NCBI GenBank assembly: GCA_026397725.1
Contig: JAPLUI010000242.1
Location: forward strand, 1 to 64,000
DNA length: 64,000 nt
Source: Verrucomicrobiota bacterium
Lineage (GTDB): Bacteria > Verrucomicrobiota > Verrucomicrobiia > Verrucomicrobiales > Akkermansiaceae
Reading direction: 5' to 3'
Each line of letters begins with the position of its first letter. Position 1 is the stretch's first letter. A program made the translations under genes and the position numbers. Of the stretch, positions 44,984-54,338 are shown in pieces. The notes beneath the pieces were generated by a model, which saw nothing but the letters and a program-made list of their open reading frames with translations, was not told the DNA's origin and made no database searches.

Positions 44984-47461
44984 TCATGGAGCGCCCGGCA
45001 GCACGGGCTGGCGCGGGCGGGCCGACAAGCGGTAGAAGAGTTGCGGGATCAGCGGGTTGGTCAACTTGGTCCACTCGAGATGGCAGCCGGTCCCGGCCAA
45101 GATGTCGGGAGTGATGGGCAGCCAGCTTTGGAAGTTCGCCGAACTCTCGATCAGGTAGGCGATGCGTTGCTGCGCGTCCCAGTTGAACCCTTCCTCGGTC
45201 GGGCTGCGGTGGTAGTGGATCTCAAGCTTGGACCATGGGTTGAACGGGTCGGTGTCCGCCTGCCACTCGGCGGCGTTGGGGACCCCGTCGGCGTCGGGAT
45301 CGGCCCCCGGCAGCAGATCCTCTGGCGGGGCTCCGTGGAGGGAGCCGCGGGCCTGCATCCAGTCCCCGAAGGGCGGGTAGAACACCGCTTGTTCGCCCAA
45401 GGTGATGGTTCTCGTTAGGCTTGCCGTGTTGCCCACCGGGTCCGCCACCTCGAACACCGCCTCGTAGCTGCCGGGCTCGAACCAGTTCACGTCGTTGCTC
45501 ACCATCCGGATGCGGTGGGTGAGATCGCCGAACTGGACATCGCTGGCGACCAGGTCGGCGAACAGGTCAATCGTGCCGGGCGGCTCGGTGTAGTTGAGAT
45601 CGAGGGCCGCGACGAGCCTGGGCGCATCGACGTCGACCACGCGCACGGTGCGGATTTCAACCGCCTTGTTGCCGGCGGCATCGACCACCGAGTAACGGAC
45701 GGAGTAGTCGCCGGGCACGGCGGTGTCCACCTCTCCGGAGCGGACGACTTGGGCCGTCAGATCGCCATCCTCGGGGTCGGTGGCCGAGTACCCCGGCTCG
45801 GTGTAACTTGCTAGGAACGGGACTTCAACATGGATGCCCCCGTTGAGCGTGATGGTGGGCGGAGTGAGGTCGAGGATCTCCTCATTGTAGAAGCCGCGGT
45901 AAACCGGGTTGCCCCAGTGTCCGGCGGCATTGCGGAACCGCACGCCGACCTTGTGGAAGCCGGCCCGCAGCGAGGTGATCGGGATCGCCGTCGCAGTGAA
46001 CGCGGCCGAGTTCGGGTCGAGTTCCGCAAGGCTGATGGGTGTTCCCGAACCAGGCGGCGTTTCGGCATCGACGAAGCACTCCGCCGCCACCATCTTGCGG
46101 GCCTCTTCACCGATCGTGCCGTATTGGACGACGCTGGAGAGCAGGACCCCGGAGGCGGACACCCAGTCGTCGGGGTGGAGTTGGTTGGCCTTCGACGTGA
46201 TCGTGATCCCGTTGAATCCGTTGCGGGTGGCCAATACCAAGTCCCGGGTGGCAGGGTCCGAGTTGATGGCCAGCACCAAGCGGTCGAGAAACATCGGGAC
46301 CGGCTCGAACGGTCTGGCCTGAATGACAACCGGATGTCCGCCGATGCGAACTTCGGAGTCGCCCCCGCATTGGAAGGCTCCTCCGAGGAACACTTGGTGG
46401 ACCTGCGGGCGGGGAGCCTGAGGTGGGGTGACATCCGGCGGAATGCCCGCTATGGCTTCAGCGATGAGATCAGCGTCAAGAACCGTGAAACGCCGCAGCA
46501 GCGGGTTGGACCAGCGGCCCGCGTCGTCCTTGACCCGCAGCCCGACGGCGTGGGTGCCGGGCGGAAGCGAGAGCGACCCCGCCACGTCCGCCAAGGCTGC
46601 GGACAGGTCGGTGGCGTCCGTCACGCTCACCGGGGTGGCGTTGCCTGCGCCGGGATCGGTTCCGAGGAAATACTCGGCCTGCGTCACGGGTTTGCCGAGC
46701 GGCGGGCGGACGGTGGGACCGCCGCCGTAAAGGTTCGGATCGACGTCGTCGGGCAGTTTGAAGGTACCGGGCGAGACCATGAAGCGCCGCAGCAGCGGGT
46801 TGGACCAGCGGCCCGCGTCGTCCCTGACCCGCAGGCCGATGGCGTGGGTGCCGGGGGAAAGCGAGCGCGAGAGCGAGACCGCCACGTCCGCCATGGCTGC
46901 GGACAGGTCGGTGGCGTCCGTCACGCTCACCGGGGTGGCGTTGCCTTCACCGGGATCGGGGCCGAGGAAATACTCGGCTCGGGTCACAGGTTTGCCGAGC
47001 GGCGGACGGACGGTGATGCCGCCGCCGTACTGGTTCGGATCGACGTCGTCTGGCAGTTTGAAGGTACCGGGCGAGACGGTGAAGCGCCGCAGCAGCGGGT
47101 TGGACCAGCGGCCCGCGTCGTCCTTGACCCGCAGCCCGATGGCATGAGTGCCGGGCGGCAGCGAGAGCGACACCGCCACGTCTGCCAAGGCTGCGGACAG
47201 GTCGGTGGCATCGGTCACGCTCACCGGGGTGGCGTTGCCTTCACCGGGATCGGGTCCGAGGAAATACTCGGCTTGGGATACGGGTTTGCCGAGCTGCGGG
47301 CGGACGGTGGGACCGCCGCCGGGCAGGTTCGGATCGACATCGTCGGGCAGTTCGAAGTCGCCGTCGCCGTAACACGGGTTGCAAAGTGCCAGCAAGCACC
47401 CGGCGACGAGGACCGCCCGCCGCCCCGCACCCGCCCGCTCTGGTTTCCTGCCGGTGTTCAT
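44984..47461 (-). CDS. Exported repeat protein with Ig-like domains and C-terminal module
   Basis: An 825-residue exported protein from ATG 47461 (MNTGRK). After the signal peptide come three near-identical repeats of about 97-101 residues, each with LPDDVDPN, GKPV(S/T)(Q/R)AEYFLG, SVTDATDLSAA and GRWSNPLLRRF. A unique region (about 340-540) and a DUF5011/HYR-like beta domain (YTEPGYSATDPEDGDLTAQVV, near 560-640) follow. The end has DPDADGVPNAAEWQ and FYRLSARP. No catalytic motif is seen; it is probably a surface or adhesive protein. It is 20 bp from the beta-helix gene upstream. Confidence 0.75.
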   Translation of the reverse strand: MNTGRKPERAGAGRRAVLVAGCLLALCNPCYGDGDFELPDDVDPNLPGGGPTVRPQLGKPVSQAEYFLGPDPGEGNATPVSVTDATDLSAALADVAVSLSLPPGTHAIGLRVKDDAGRWSNPLLRRFTVSPGTFKLPDDVDPNQYGGGITVRPPLGKPVTRAEYFLGPDPGEGNATPVSVTDATDLSAAMADVAVSLSRSLSPGTHAIGLRVRDDAGRWSNPLLRRFMVSPGTFKLPDDVDPNLYGGGPTVRPPLGKPVTQAEYFLGTDPGAGNATPVSVTDATDLSAALADVAGSLSLPPGTHAVGLRVKDDAGRWSNPLLRRFTVLDADLIAEAIAGIPPDVTPPQAPRPQVHQVFLGGAFQCGGDSEVRIGGHPVVIQARPFEPVPMFLDRLVLAINSDPATRDLVLATRNGFNGITITSKANQLHPDDWVSASGVLLSSVVQYGTIGEEARKMVAAECFVDAETPPGSGTPISLAELDPNSAAFTATAIPITSLRAGFHKVGVRFRNAAGHWGNPVYRGFYNEEILDLTPPTITLNGGIHVEVPFLASYTEPGYSATDPEDGDLTAQVVRSGEVDTAVPGDYSVRYSVVDAAGNKAVEIRTVRVVDVDAPRLVAALDLNYTEPPGTIDLFADLVASDVQFGDLTHRIRMVSNDVNWFEPGSYEAVFEVADPVGNTASLTRTITLGEQAVFYPPFGDWMQARGSLHGAPPEDLLPGADPDADGVPNAAEWQADTDPFNPWSKLEIHYHRSPTEEGFNWDAQQRIAYLIESSANFQSWLPITPDILAGTGCHLEWTKLTNPLIPQLFYRLSARPRQPVLPGAP

Positions 47462-47481
47462 AAGCAAGCTGGATTTCGTTG

Positions 47482-48906
47482 TCAGGGCTGGCTGACGGCC
47501 TTGCCGCCGGAGAGGATCACTTCGGGATCGTCTCCCCCGAGAACCTGTTCAGGGGCGAGATCATACGAGATCACCACCGGCTTCTCGGTGGTCCAGCCGC
47601 TCGGGTCATACCAGCACCCGCCCGACGGCCCGATGTCGTTGCGCGTGCCGTCGAGGTCGTTGAAGATCGGATTGGTCCATCCGGCGTTGATGCAGGGAGA
47701 GCCCGCTTGCAGGGTCGGCGGGGTACCAACGACGGCCAGCGGATCCGCGTAGAGAGTGTCCACGGGAGCAACCCCGCCACGGTGCGTCCAGGCTGGATCC
47801 CCGAGGGCCCACATCAGATTGTTCCTCGCATCGACAACCCCAAACGGTGCATTGAGGCCGTAGCCAGCGCGGGTGATGATGTTGTTGAGTATGCGGCAGG
47901 CAACCGGATTCCCTTCGACCTTTATGCCGTCGCCAGTGTATTCCCTCCAGTACCGCGCGGCAGGGATGAAATCGAGCCAGTTGTTGAGAATGGAGATACG
48001 GTGACCAACGCCGGCACAGCGGATTCCAACTTCCCCTCCCTTCCAGGCCCACGGCACTCCTTTGATCACCGAGTTGGCGATTGCATACTGATTCGAGGTG
48101 CCCGCCAAGATCATCCCAAAAAATGCATAATCACCCGCACCAATTGGTTGTGATTTACCGCCATCGATCTCGCTCCCGATCACCGCAACCTTGGCGTTTG
48201 AGCCGCTAAAACCAAAGGACCTCGCCTTCGAATAGCCGAACCACACCTTCGGGGAGGCCAGATTCACGTCACCTGTTGAGACGAGGCGGAAGCAGCAGGT
48301 TTCCTGGGCGCTTCCCGTCGAGCTGAGACCGCCGACCGTGCTGCTGGCGATGTTGAGCTTGCCGGCCGATTGGCTCACCGATCCGCCCACGATTGAGTTA
48401 AAGATATCCAACCACGCGCCCCCTTGACTGACGCCGCCGGTCACCGTGGCATTCGACACTTCCATCCGGGCACCGTTGGCCGTGATCGCGTCGGGGCTGC
48501 CGCCTTCCACGAAGACGACCGAGGTTCCAGTCGCCTTGATACCGAGGCCGGAGTTGCCGGTGTTGCCGGTGTTGCGGATAAGGAGCGGGCCGCTATCGTT
48601 GACGATGATCCCCTTGTTGGGCCCGCCCACGGTGAGCCCTTGGAAGGGCGGCGGATCGGTGACTGCGGCGAAAGTGACGTTGCCGGTGATAGTGACCTCC
48701 TCACCCTTCACCTCGACGAGGCGAACGGCCTTGTTGACGGTGACATCCTGGCTGTAGGTGCCACCGAAAATGGCGATGATGTCGCCGGGAACCGCAACAT
48801 CGATTTTGGCTTGGATCGACTCCTCCGGCAGCACCACATGGGTGGTGGGAACGGCTGCGGCGGGCAACGAGGCAATCAGAAGAATCAGGCAGGGTGCGAG
48901 TTTCAT
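47482..48906 (-). CDS. Exported beta-helix (pectin-lyase-fold) protein
   Basis: A 474-residue protein with a signal peptide (MKLAPCLILLIASLPAAA). A parallel beta-helix pattern follows (SIQAKIDVAVPGDIIAIFGGTY, then repeated short Asn/Gly/Val coils, ILNNWLDFIP, RILNNIITRAGYG) with the common close PCINAGWTN...DLDGTRNDIGP. Such proteins are often lyases or adhesins; no catalytic residues could be assigned. It lies upstream of and in the same direction as the repeat protein. Confidence 0.7.
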   Translation of the reverse strand: MKLAPCLILLIASLPAAAVPTTHVVLPEESIQAKIDVAVPGDIIAIFGGTYSQDVTVNKAVRLVEVKGEEVTITGNVTFAAVTDPPPFQGLTVGGPNKGIIVNDSGPLLIRNTGNTGNSGLGIKATGTSVVFVEGGSPDAITANGARMEVSNATVTGGVSQGGAWLDIFNSIVGGSVSQSAGKLNIASSTVGGLSSTGSAQETCCFRLVSTGDVNLASPKVWFGYSKARSFGFSGSNAKVAVIGSEIDGGKSQPIGAGDYAFFGMILAGTSNQYAIANSVIKGVPWAWKGGEVGIRCAGVGHRISILNNWLDFIPAARYWREYTGDGIKVEGNPVACRILNNIITRAGYGLNAPFGVVDARNNLMWALGDPAWTHRGGVAPVDTLYADPLAVVGTPPTLQAGSPCINAGWTNPIFNDLDGTRNDIGPSGGCWYDPSGWTTEKPVVISYDLAPEQVLGGDDPEVILSGGKAVSQP

Positions 48907-49211
48907 GAATGGAAATAATAGCTGCTAGGGAATTGGGGGGGCGCTGAGAAAGCAAAGCGGGACGTGATGGAGGAAACGCTGAAAAGCTGCAACGCTGAAA
49001 AAAAGAGCAACCCGCAGCCAAGAAGCCGTCCTGGCCGGTGGCCGGGCGGGATCATGTCGGGAAACTGGGTGGGTCGGCAAATTCATGGGGAATCCTCCCG
49101 GAGGTGAAAATAGCTTTCCGGCTCGCTTTGCCAAGAACAATCCTCAGTTGCAAGAATTCTCACCACGGACCGGCTTGGTCCCGGATCTGACAATCCCCTC
49201 CATGTCGTTGC
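48907..49211. other. Intergenic stretch, nothing recognised
   Basis: 305 bp between the beta-helix gene start and the end of the RACo-type gene. It must contain the beta-helix gene promoter; no clear boxes, repeats or RNA were found. Confidence 0.4.
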
Positions 49212-50876
49212 TCAGGTGCTCCCCGGCAGGCTCAAGTGGTCGATGTAGCGGTCCTCGAAGCATTCCTGAAGGTTCAACTCGATGACCTCGATGCGACTGC
49301 GCAGGGACTCCATGTGTGCGAGCACGCCCCGGTCCAGCACCGCTAACAAGGCCCCGGCCAGCGCGGTGTTGCCCACCACCCGCACCTGCTCCACCGCAAA
49401 GCCCGGCAACAGGCCGATCCCGATCGCATGCGCCACCTCAATGTGCATGCCGAAGCCGCCGGCCAGATAGACCCGGCCGAGTTCCGGCGCCGCGATGCCG
49501 GTGACATCTAACAAAGTGGCGATACCGGCGCCGATCGCGGCCTTGGCCTGGAGCAGGTGTGCGATATCGATCTCGCTGATGCGCGGCCCGGCCCCGCCGT
49601 TGCCGCCGGCCAAGCGGAAGGCCAAGCCGGCGGAATCCTCGATGCGATGCTGTGGCGGAACCTCCAACCAACGCTCGCGATCAAAGCGCCCGTTGGCCTG
49701 GAGCAGTCCGCAGGTGCGGGCGGTGGCGAGAAAATCCACATAGGCTGACCCGCAAATCCCGGCCTCCGCAGCGGCGGGTTGCCCCCCAATGGCTTCGATC
49801 TCCGCCGCAAATGGCTGCCAGGCAAGCCGGATGGTTTCGATGGCCCCGGCCTGGGCGCGGGTTCCGGAAGACAGGCCCGCCCCTTCAAAGGCAGGCCCCG
49901 CCGCCGTGGCACACGCAAGCAAGCGACCCTCCACACCAAGCACCACTTCACCGTTGGTTCCCATGTCCACCAACAAGCTCGGCGAGCGGTCATAAGTCAT
50001 GCCGGTGGCATGCACCCCGGCAGTGATGTCCGCCCCCACATAAGCAGCCAGCCCGGGCAGCAGTTGTAGCGGCAGCGCCGGGTCAAAGCCACTGCCAGCC
50101 AGCCCGATCGCCCCCGCATCTAACATCCTAGCCGCCAGGAAGCGGGCGGTGAACGGCGCGATGCCCAGCGAGGTCGGATCCTCATCGGCGAGAATGTGCA
50201 GCATGGTGGTGTTGCCAGCCACCGTCCCGCCGGCCAGACGGCATGGTTCGCGGCCCGCCCGCGCACAGGCTTGCTGCAACAACGGAGCGAGCGTTTCCTC
50301 GACCAACGCCCGCCGCATCGCCTGCCGCACCGCAGGCGAGGAACCCGCACCGATCCGCGTCAGCACGTTGTCGCCAAACCGAATCTGCGCATTGAAGCCC
50401 CCGGCCCGCGCCAACACCTCGCCAGTTGTCAGATCGACCACCAGGACCACGACCGTGGTGGTCCCGATGTCCACGGCAAAAGCCGTATCGCGACCCGCCA
50501 CCACGGGAAACAACGGCGCCAGGTCATACGGAACATCGATCATGAAGGTCTCCCCCACTTGCGGCGCAACCCCGATCTGCGCGCGCTCCGGAATCGCCAG
50601 CACCACGCTGCCGCCTTCCGGCAGGCGCATCTGGCAGGAGCGGACCATCCCGCCGACAGGGATTCTTTCACCCGCCCTGTCTAACAATTCGCCCGCCCGC
50701 AGCTCCACCATGCAGCCGCGGCACCAGCCGCGTTGGCCGCAGCGGGCGTTGAGCGGAAAGTCGTGCAGTGCCAGCAAGTCGGTGAGCGTGCGCCCGGCCA
50801 TGGCGGCGGGGATTTGCAGGCGGTGGCAGTGGCCGTCGCGGCCGCCTTCCTGCACGATCATCTCGGCATGGTTCAT
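49212..50876 (-). CDS. RACo-type corrinoid-activating ASKHA/ferredoxin protein
   Basis: 554 residues. The N-terminal 2Fe-2S ferredoxin domain has Cys46, Cys52, Cys55 and Cys81 in the C-x5-C-x2-C...C spacing. The large ASKHA domain begins AFAVDIGTTTVVVLVVDL near 130 and contains VAGNTTMLHI, LLVDMGTNGEVVLG and VYLAGGFGMHIEVAHAIGIGLLP. Relatives use ATP to drive reduction of inactive Co(II) corrinoid proteins of methyltransferase systems. Its ATG overlaps the stop of the DUF1638 gene (ATGA). No corrinoid protein or methyltransferase lies in the window. Confidence 0.85.
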   Translation of the reverse strand: MNHAEMIVQEGGRDGHCHRLQIPAAMAGRTLTDLLALHDFPLNARCGQRGWCRGCMVELRAGELLDRAGERIPVGGMVRSCQMRLPEGGSVVLAIPERAQIGVAPQVGETFMIDVPYDLAPLFPVVAGRDTAFAVDIGTTTVVVLVVDLTTGEVLARAGGFNAQIRFGDNVLTRIGAGSSPAVRQAMRRALVEETLAPLLQQACARAGREPCRLAGGTVAGNTTMLHILADEDPTSLGIAPFTARFLAARMLDAGAIGLAGSGFDPALPLQLLPGLAAYVGADITAGVHATGMTYDRSPSLLVDMGTNGEVVLGVEGRLLACATAAGPAFEGAGLSSGTRAQAGAIETIRLAWQPFAAEIEAIGGQPAAAEAGICGSAYVDFLATARTCGLLQANGRFDRERWLEVPPQHRIEDSAGLAFRLAGGNGGAGPRISEIDIAHLLQAKAAIGAGIATLLDVTGIAAPELGRVYLAGGFGMHIEVAHAIGIGLLPGFAVEQVRVVGNTALAGALLAVLDRGVLAHMESLRSRIEVIELNLQECFEDRYIDHLSLPGST

Positions 50877-51619
50877 GGCTGGCTTTCCGTTGGGTCCGCC
50901 CGCAGAATCGCATCATCCACCGCATGAGCGAGCTTCTGACCAGGCCGGACGATCTGATAGCGCGCGTCGTCCCACGGACCCCAGATCAAATCCCGCAGCA
51001 ACGCCGGATCGCCCTTGAGATATTCGTATTGCCACCCGAGTGCCTGCGCACAGGCCTGGGTATAGGCCGCCTCGCGGGCCGCCTCGGCGGTGCCCAGATC
51101 GATGAATGCCGCAGTGTCGTAGTTCGCCCACATCTCCCGCTCACTCGCAATGAGGAACTCGACATCCTCGGGGTCGAATTTTTCTGATAGACTTGCTTGC
51201 AGGAAAGCGACGCGCTCCGGTCCGGGAACGCGCCGTGCGAGGTTCCAACCCGGCGTGTAATAGTAACACCCCGGACACGCTTCCTGCCTGCTGGCAAACC
51301 GCTCCTTGCTGCCCAGAAACACCGCGCGGCAATCATGTGCCCGCGGAATCACCAACGGGTGCCGCTCCGCCCGCAAGCCAGCCGTGCCGCAGCCACACAA
51401 TCCATACACCAACACGATGGCTTCAATGTCATCCCGCCGGTCGAGTTCAGTCAAGGCCCCTTGCAGGATGCCGCGCATGACCTCCGGCCGGTCATGCAGC
51501 GCGATCTCAAACACGCGCTGCTCGACGATGTGGCTGGCACCCGCCGTGACCAGCGCGAGTTCCTTTTCAAAGACATCGCATATCACCAGGGCTATGGGTG
51601 GTGGGGGGGGTGGTTTCAT
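50873..51619 (-). CDS. DUF1638 protein (corrinoid methyltransferase-associated)
   Basis: 248 residues with the DUF1638 pattern: LVYGLCGCGTAGLRAERHPLVIPRAHDC, FLGSKERFA and PGCYYYTPGW, rich in conserved Cys/His. The family commonly occurs beside corrinoid-dependent methyltransferase and RACo genes; its biochemical role is unknown. A run of six Pro follows the start codon. ATG overlaps are found on both sides (AraC-type gene upstream, RACo-type gene downstream), indicating one translationally coupled unit. Confidence 0.8.
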   Translation of the reverse strand: MKPPPPPPIALVICDVFEKELALVTAGASHIVEQRVFEIALHDRPEVMRGILQGALTELDRRDDIEAIVLVYGLCGCGTAGLRAERHPLVIPRAHDCRAVFLGSKERFASRQEACPGCYYYTPGWNLARRVPGPERVAFLQASLSEKFDPEDVEFLIASEREMWANYDTAAFIDLGTAEAAREAAYTQACAQALGWQYEYLKGDPALLRDLIWGPWDDARYQIVRPGQKLAHAVDDAILRADPTESQP

Positions 51620-52389
51620 GGAGTTATGTCGAAGTTTTTCGAGGTGGCGTTCAGGTCAGTGGTTCGGGACCTGTCGCGGTATTGTTTCGGGGTCATGCCC
51701 CGGAGATCCCGGAACACATGGGTTAGATAACTTTGATCGCAAAACCCGCAGTCCGCGGCCACCTCCGCCAGCGGTTTCTCCGTCTGCACCAGCAGTTCGC
51801 AGGCCACCTGCACCCGCACCTCGCGCAGCAACTCCACAAACGTGCGGCCGGTCCGCTCCTTGAGCAATTGCGTGAGATGGCCGGGGGAAATCCCCACCTG
51901 CCGGGCGAGGTCCTCGCGGGTCAGCTCGCCCACGATGTGCTCGCGCATGTGGCGCAGGGTGGACGTCACCAGCACCGGCACCTCAAAGCGCTGCTGCCGT
52001 TCCATCGCCGTGAAAATCCGCTCCAGCGTCCCCCGCAGCCACGCCGCCAGCGCTTCGTCGTCATCGATCTCCGCCAGTTCCGCCAGGTGGGCGAAGCGCA
52101 TGCCTAACAACTCGGTTTGGGAGGCCCCGGCCTCCACCGCCGCGCGTGAAATCATCACCACCAACTCCAACAGCAGCCCTTTGAGCAACTCGCTGCGTTC
52201 CTCGCCCGCACTGTAGATGTGTACCAGCAAATGATTGATGATGCGGCGGGCTTCCCGGCGGTCGCCGAGCTTGATCGCCGCCAGCAAGGCCGGCTCCTGA
52301 TAGAGATAGAACTCGCGAATCCGGTCGAACGGGCGGTGCTCGCCCACGGCCACCGCAGGGAAATGATTTCTGATAGTCCGCTCGCTCAT
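51616..52389 (-). CDS. AraC-family (PocR-like) regulator of the corrinoid operon
   Basis: 257 residues. The N-terminal helical part (LLAAIKLGDRREARRIINHLL, LLLELVVMISRAAVEAGAS) resembles PocR-type regulators. The C-terminus has the double AraC HTH (LTREDLARQVGISPGHLTQLLKERTG and LAEVAADCGFCDQSYLTHVFRDLRGMTPKQYR). ATG 52389 is chosen; the ORF extension to 52485 is a translation of the double-hairpin repeat at 52408. It is the first gene of the operon with DUF1638 and the RACo-type gene. Confidence 0.85.
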   Translation of the reverse strand: MSERTIRNHFPAVAVGEHRPFDRIREFYLYQEPALLAAIKLGDRREARRIINHLLVHIYSAGEERSELLKGLLLELVVMISRAAVEAGASQTELLGMRFAHLAELAEIDDDEALAAWLRGTLERIFTAMERQQRFEVPVLVTSTLRHMREHIVGELTREDLARQVGISPGHLTQLLKERTGRTFVELLREVRVQVACELLVQTEKPLAEVAADCGFCDQSYLTHVFRDLRGMTPKQYRDRSRTTDLNATSKNFDITP

Positions 52390-52407
52390 GACAGTGATGA
52401 TGGGTAG

Positions 52408-52445
52408 CGCCGGCGTCCCGCCGGCGGTCTGCGGCATCCTGCTGC
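52408..52445. repeat. Double-hairpin (TCC-loop) element upstream of AraC-type gene
   Basis: CGCCGGCG-TCC-CGCCGGCG (52408-52426) followed by GCGGCA-TCC-TGCTGC (52431-52445, one wobble). Same architecture as the alaS element. It begins 19 bp upstream of the regulator start, so it may sit in the leader mRNA. Confidence 0.8.
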
Positions 52446-52546
52446 CGAACACTCGGCCGCAGCAGCGCGACACGAGCCCGGACAATTGACAGGCACTCTC
52501 TTCATTCGCAGGCCGTCTCTAACCTTACTCGGATCACTCGGCCTGC

Positions 52547-53965
52547 TCATAGGATCGCCCCCGGTGCGTATGCCGCAGCCAGCGGACTGGCGGCCTCAAG
52601 TTGTCTCACCGCTGCCGCAAATGTGGCGATTTGCGCCTGCGCCGCCCCGGTCTCGCGGTCGCCGCGGGCGAGAATCGCCGCCAGCCTCGCGAGCGGCAGC
52701 CCGAGGCGCCCATCTCCGGCCAAGCGCTCCAACAGGTCGTTGCGGACGACCGTGCCGTGGCGCAAGTCGCGCACCGTGGCCAGGGCCTGTTCCTTGATCG
52801 CCTGGTGCGCGGTTTCCCTGCCGACCCCGGCTTTCACCGCTTCCATCAGGATGGTGGTGCTCATCAGGAACGGCAGATAGCGCTGTGTTTCGGCGGCCAG
52901 CAAGGCCGGCCACGCATCCATCTGTCCGAGAATCGTTAGAAACGTCTCGAACACCCCGTCGCTCGCGAAAAACGCGTCCGGCAGCATCACCCGGCGCACC
53001 ACCGAGCAGGACACATCCCCCTCGTTCCATTGGTCGCCGGCGAGTCCGGCCGCCATCGCCAGATAGCCTTTCAGAATGACGTGGAAACCGTTGACCCGCT
53101 CGCACGAGCGGGAGTTCATCTTGTGTGGCATGGCGCTGGAACCGGTCTGCCCCGGTGCGAAGCCTTCGCTGGCGGTCTCATGCCCGGCCATCAGGCGCAG
53201 CGTCTTGCAGAACGAGGAGGGCCCGGAAGCCAAGTCCGTCAAGGCTGCCACCACCCGGAAATCCAGCGATCTCGGATAGACCTGGCCGACGTTGGTCCAA
53301 ACTGCGGGCAGCCCGAGATGGGCCAGCACCCGTTGTTCCAGTTCCGCCACTTTTCCCGCCTCCCCGTCGAACAGTGAGAGCTGGTCCAACTGGGTGCCCA
53401 CCGCGCCTTTCAACCCCCGCACCGCATACCCGGCGATCACTCCATCCAACCCCGCCAGCCCGCCTAACAACTCCTCGCCGAACATCGCCACCCGCTTGCC
53501 CAGCGTGGTCGGCTGCGCCGCCACATTGTGGGTGCGGGCGGTGAGCACCCAGTCCGCCCACAGTTCCGCCCGCTCGCGCATCCGCCGCAAGGCCGCCACC
53601 GTCTTGTCGCGGATCACCAACAACGAGCGATACACCTGCAATTGCTCGACGTTTTCGGTCAGGTCGCGCGAGGTCAGCCCCTTGTGAACCTGCTCGTGGC
53701 CCGCCAGATCATTGAATTCCTCGATCCTCGCCTTCACATCGTGGCGGGTGATTTTCTCCCGCCGCATGATCGAGGCGGTATCCACCTGATCCTTCACCCG
53801 CTCGTAGGCGGCAATCGCCGTCGCCGGCACGTCGAGTCCCAGCTCGCGCTGGGCCTTCATGACCGCGATCCAGAATTCGCGTTCCAGCACGATGCGGCCC
53901 TCTGCGGACCAGATGGCTTGCATGGCGGGCGAGGCGTAGCGTTCGGCGAGGACGTTGGGAACCAC
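52547..53965 (-). CDS. purB: Adenylosuccinate lyase
   Basis: A 472-residue enzyme of purine biosynthesis (fumarate release from SAICAR and adenylosuccinate). Marks are the superfamily signature GSSAMPHKMN, the catalytic HDVKA near the first third, GLTSRDLTEN, and ARTHNVAAQPTTLGKR. I place the start at GTG 53965 (VVPNVLAERYASPAM), which fits the family N-terminus; the 32 codons upstream are not conserved. Monocistronic. Confidence 0.9.
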   Translation of the reverse strand: MVPNVLAERYASPAMQAIWSAEGRIVLEREFWIAVMKAQRELGLDVPATAIAAYERVKDQVDTASIMRREKITRHDVKARIEEFNDLAGHEQVHKGLTSRDLTENVEQLQVYRSLLVIRDKTVAALRRMRERAELWADWVLTARTHNVAAQPTTLGKRVAMFGEELLGGLAGLDGVIAGYAVRGLKGAVGTQLDQLSLFDGEAGKVAELEQRVLAHLGLPAVWTNVGQVYPRSLDFRVVAALTDLASGPSSFCKTLRLMAGHETASEGFAPGQTGSSAMPHKMNSRSCERVNGFHVILKGYLAMAAGLAGDQWNEGDVSCSVVRRVMLPDAFFASDGVFETFLTILGQMDAWPALLAAETQRYLPFLMSTTILMEAVKAGVGRETAHQAIKEQALATVRDLRHGTVVRNDLLERLAGDGRLGLPLARLAAILARGDRETGAAQAQIATFAAAVRQLEAASPLAAAYAPGAIL

Positions 53966-54338
53966 GCGCGAAGCTTGCAAGACCCACCGGAAAAATGCAA
54001 GCCAAACTCGGCGAGCCTGCCGCTCACCAAGGTTCGCTTGGGGCTCACCGCGTCCCAGCACAGCTCCTATTGCTCCAACCGCGCCGGCGTAGCCGCAAAA
54101 GCGATCTTAAAGGCAGGGGGCCGTTGGTACCGTCACTGCCAAGAACTTTTCCCGTGAATCCGCCAATGAACCTCTGTCCCCGCCAAATGCCACCGTGTGG
54201 GGAGGCTTCCGCCTCTTCGTTTCCACCGTGAAACCGCCCTGCCGCGACCACGCCACAGCTCCGTGATCAAAGACCTGGTCCAATCCGTGCTGTTGTTGCG
54301 GTGCGGGTTTTGGGCTGCAAGCCATGGTGGTGGTGTAT
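53966..54338. other. Intergenic stretch, nothing recognised
   Basis: 373 bp between purB and the metallopeptidase gene. No gene, RNA or strong repeat was seen; it should contain the purB promoter. Confidence 0.4.

Noticed and set aside
45830..47752. 640-codon open frame on the plus strand
   Set aside because: Shadow of the tandem repeats in the exported repeat protein.
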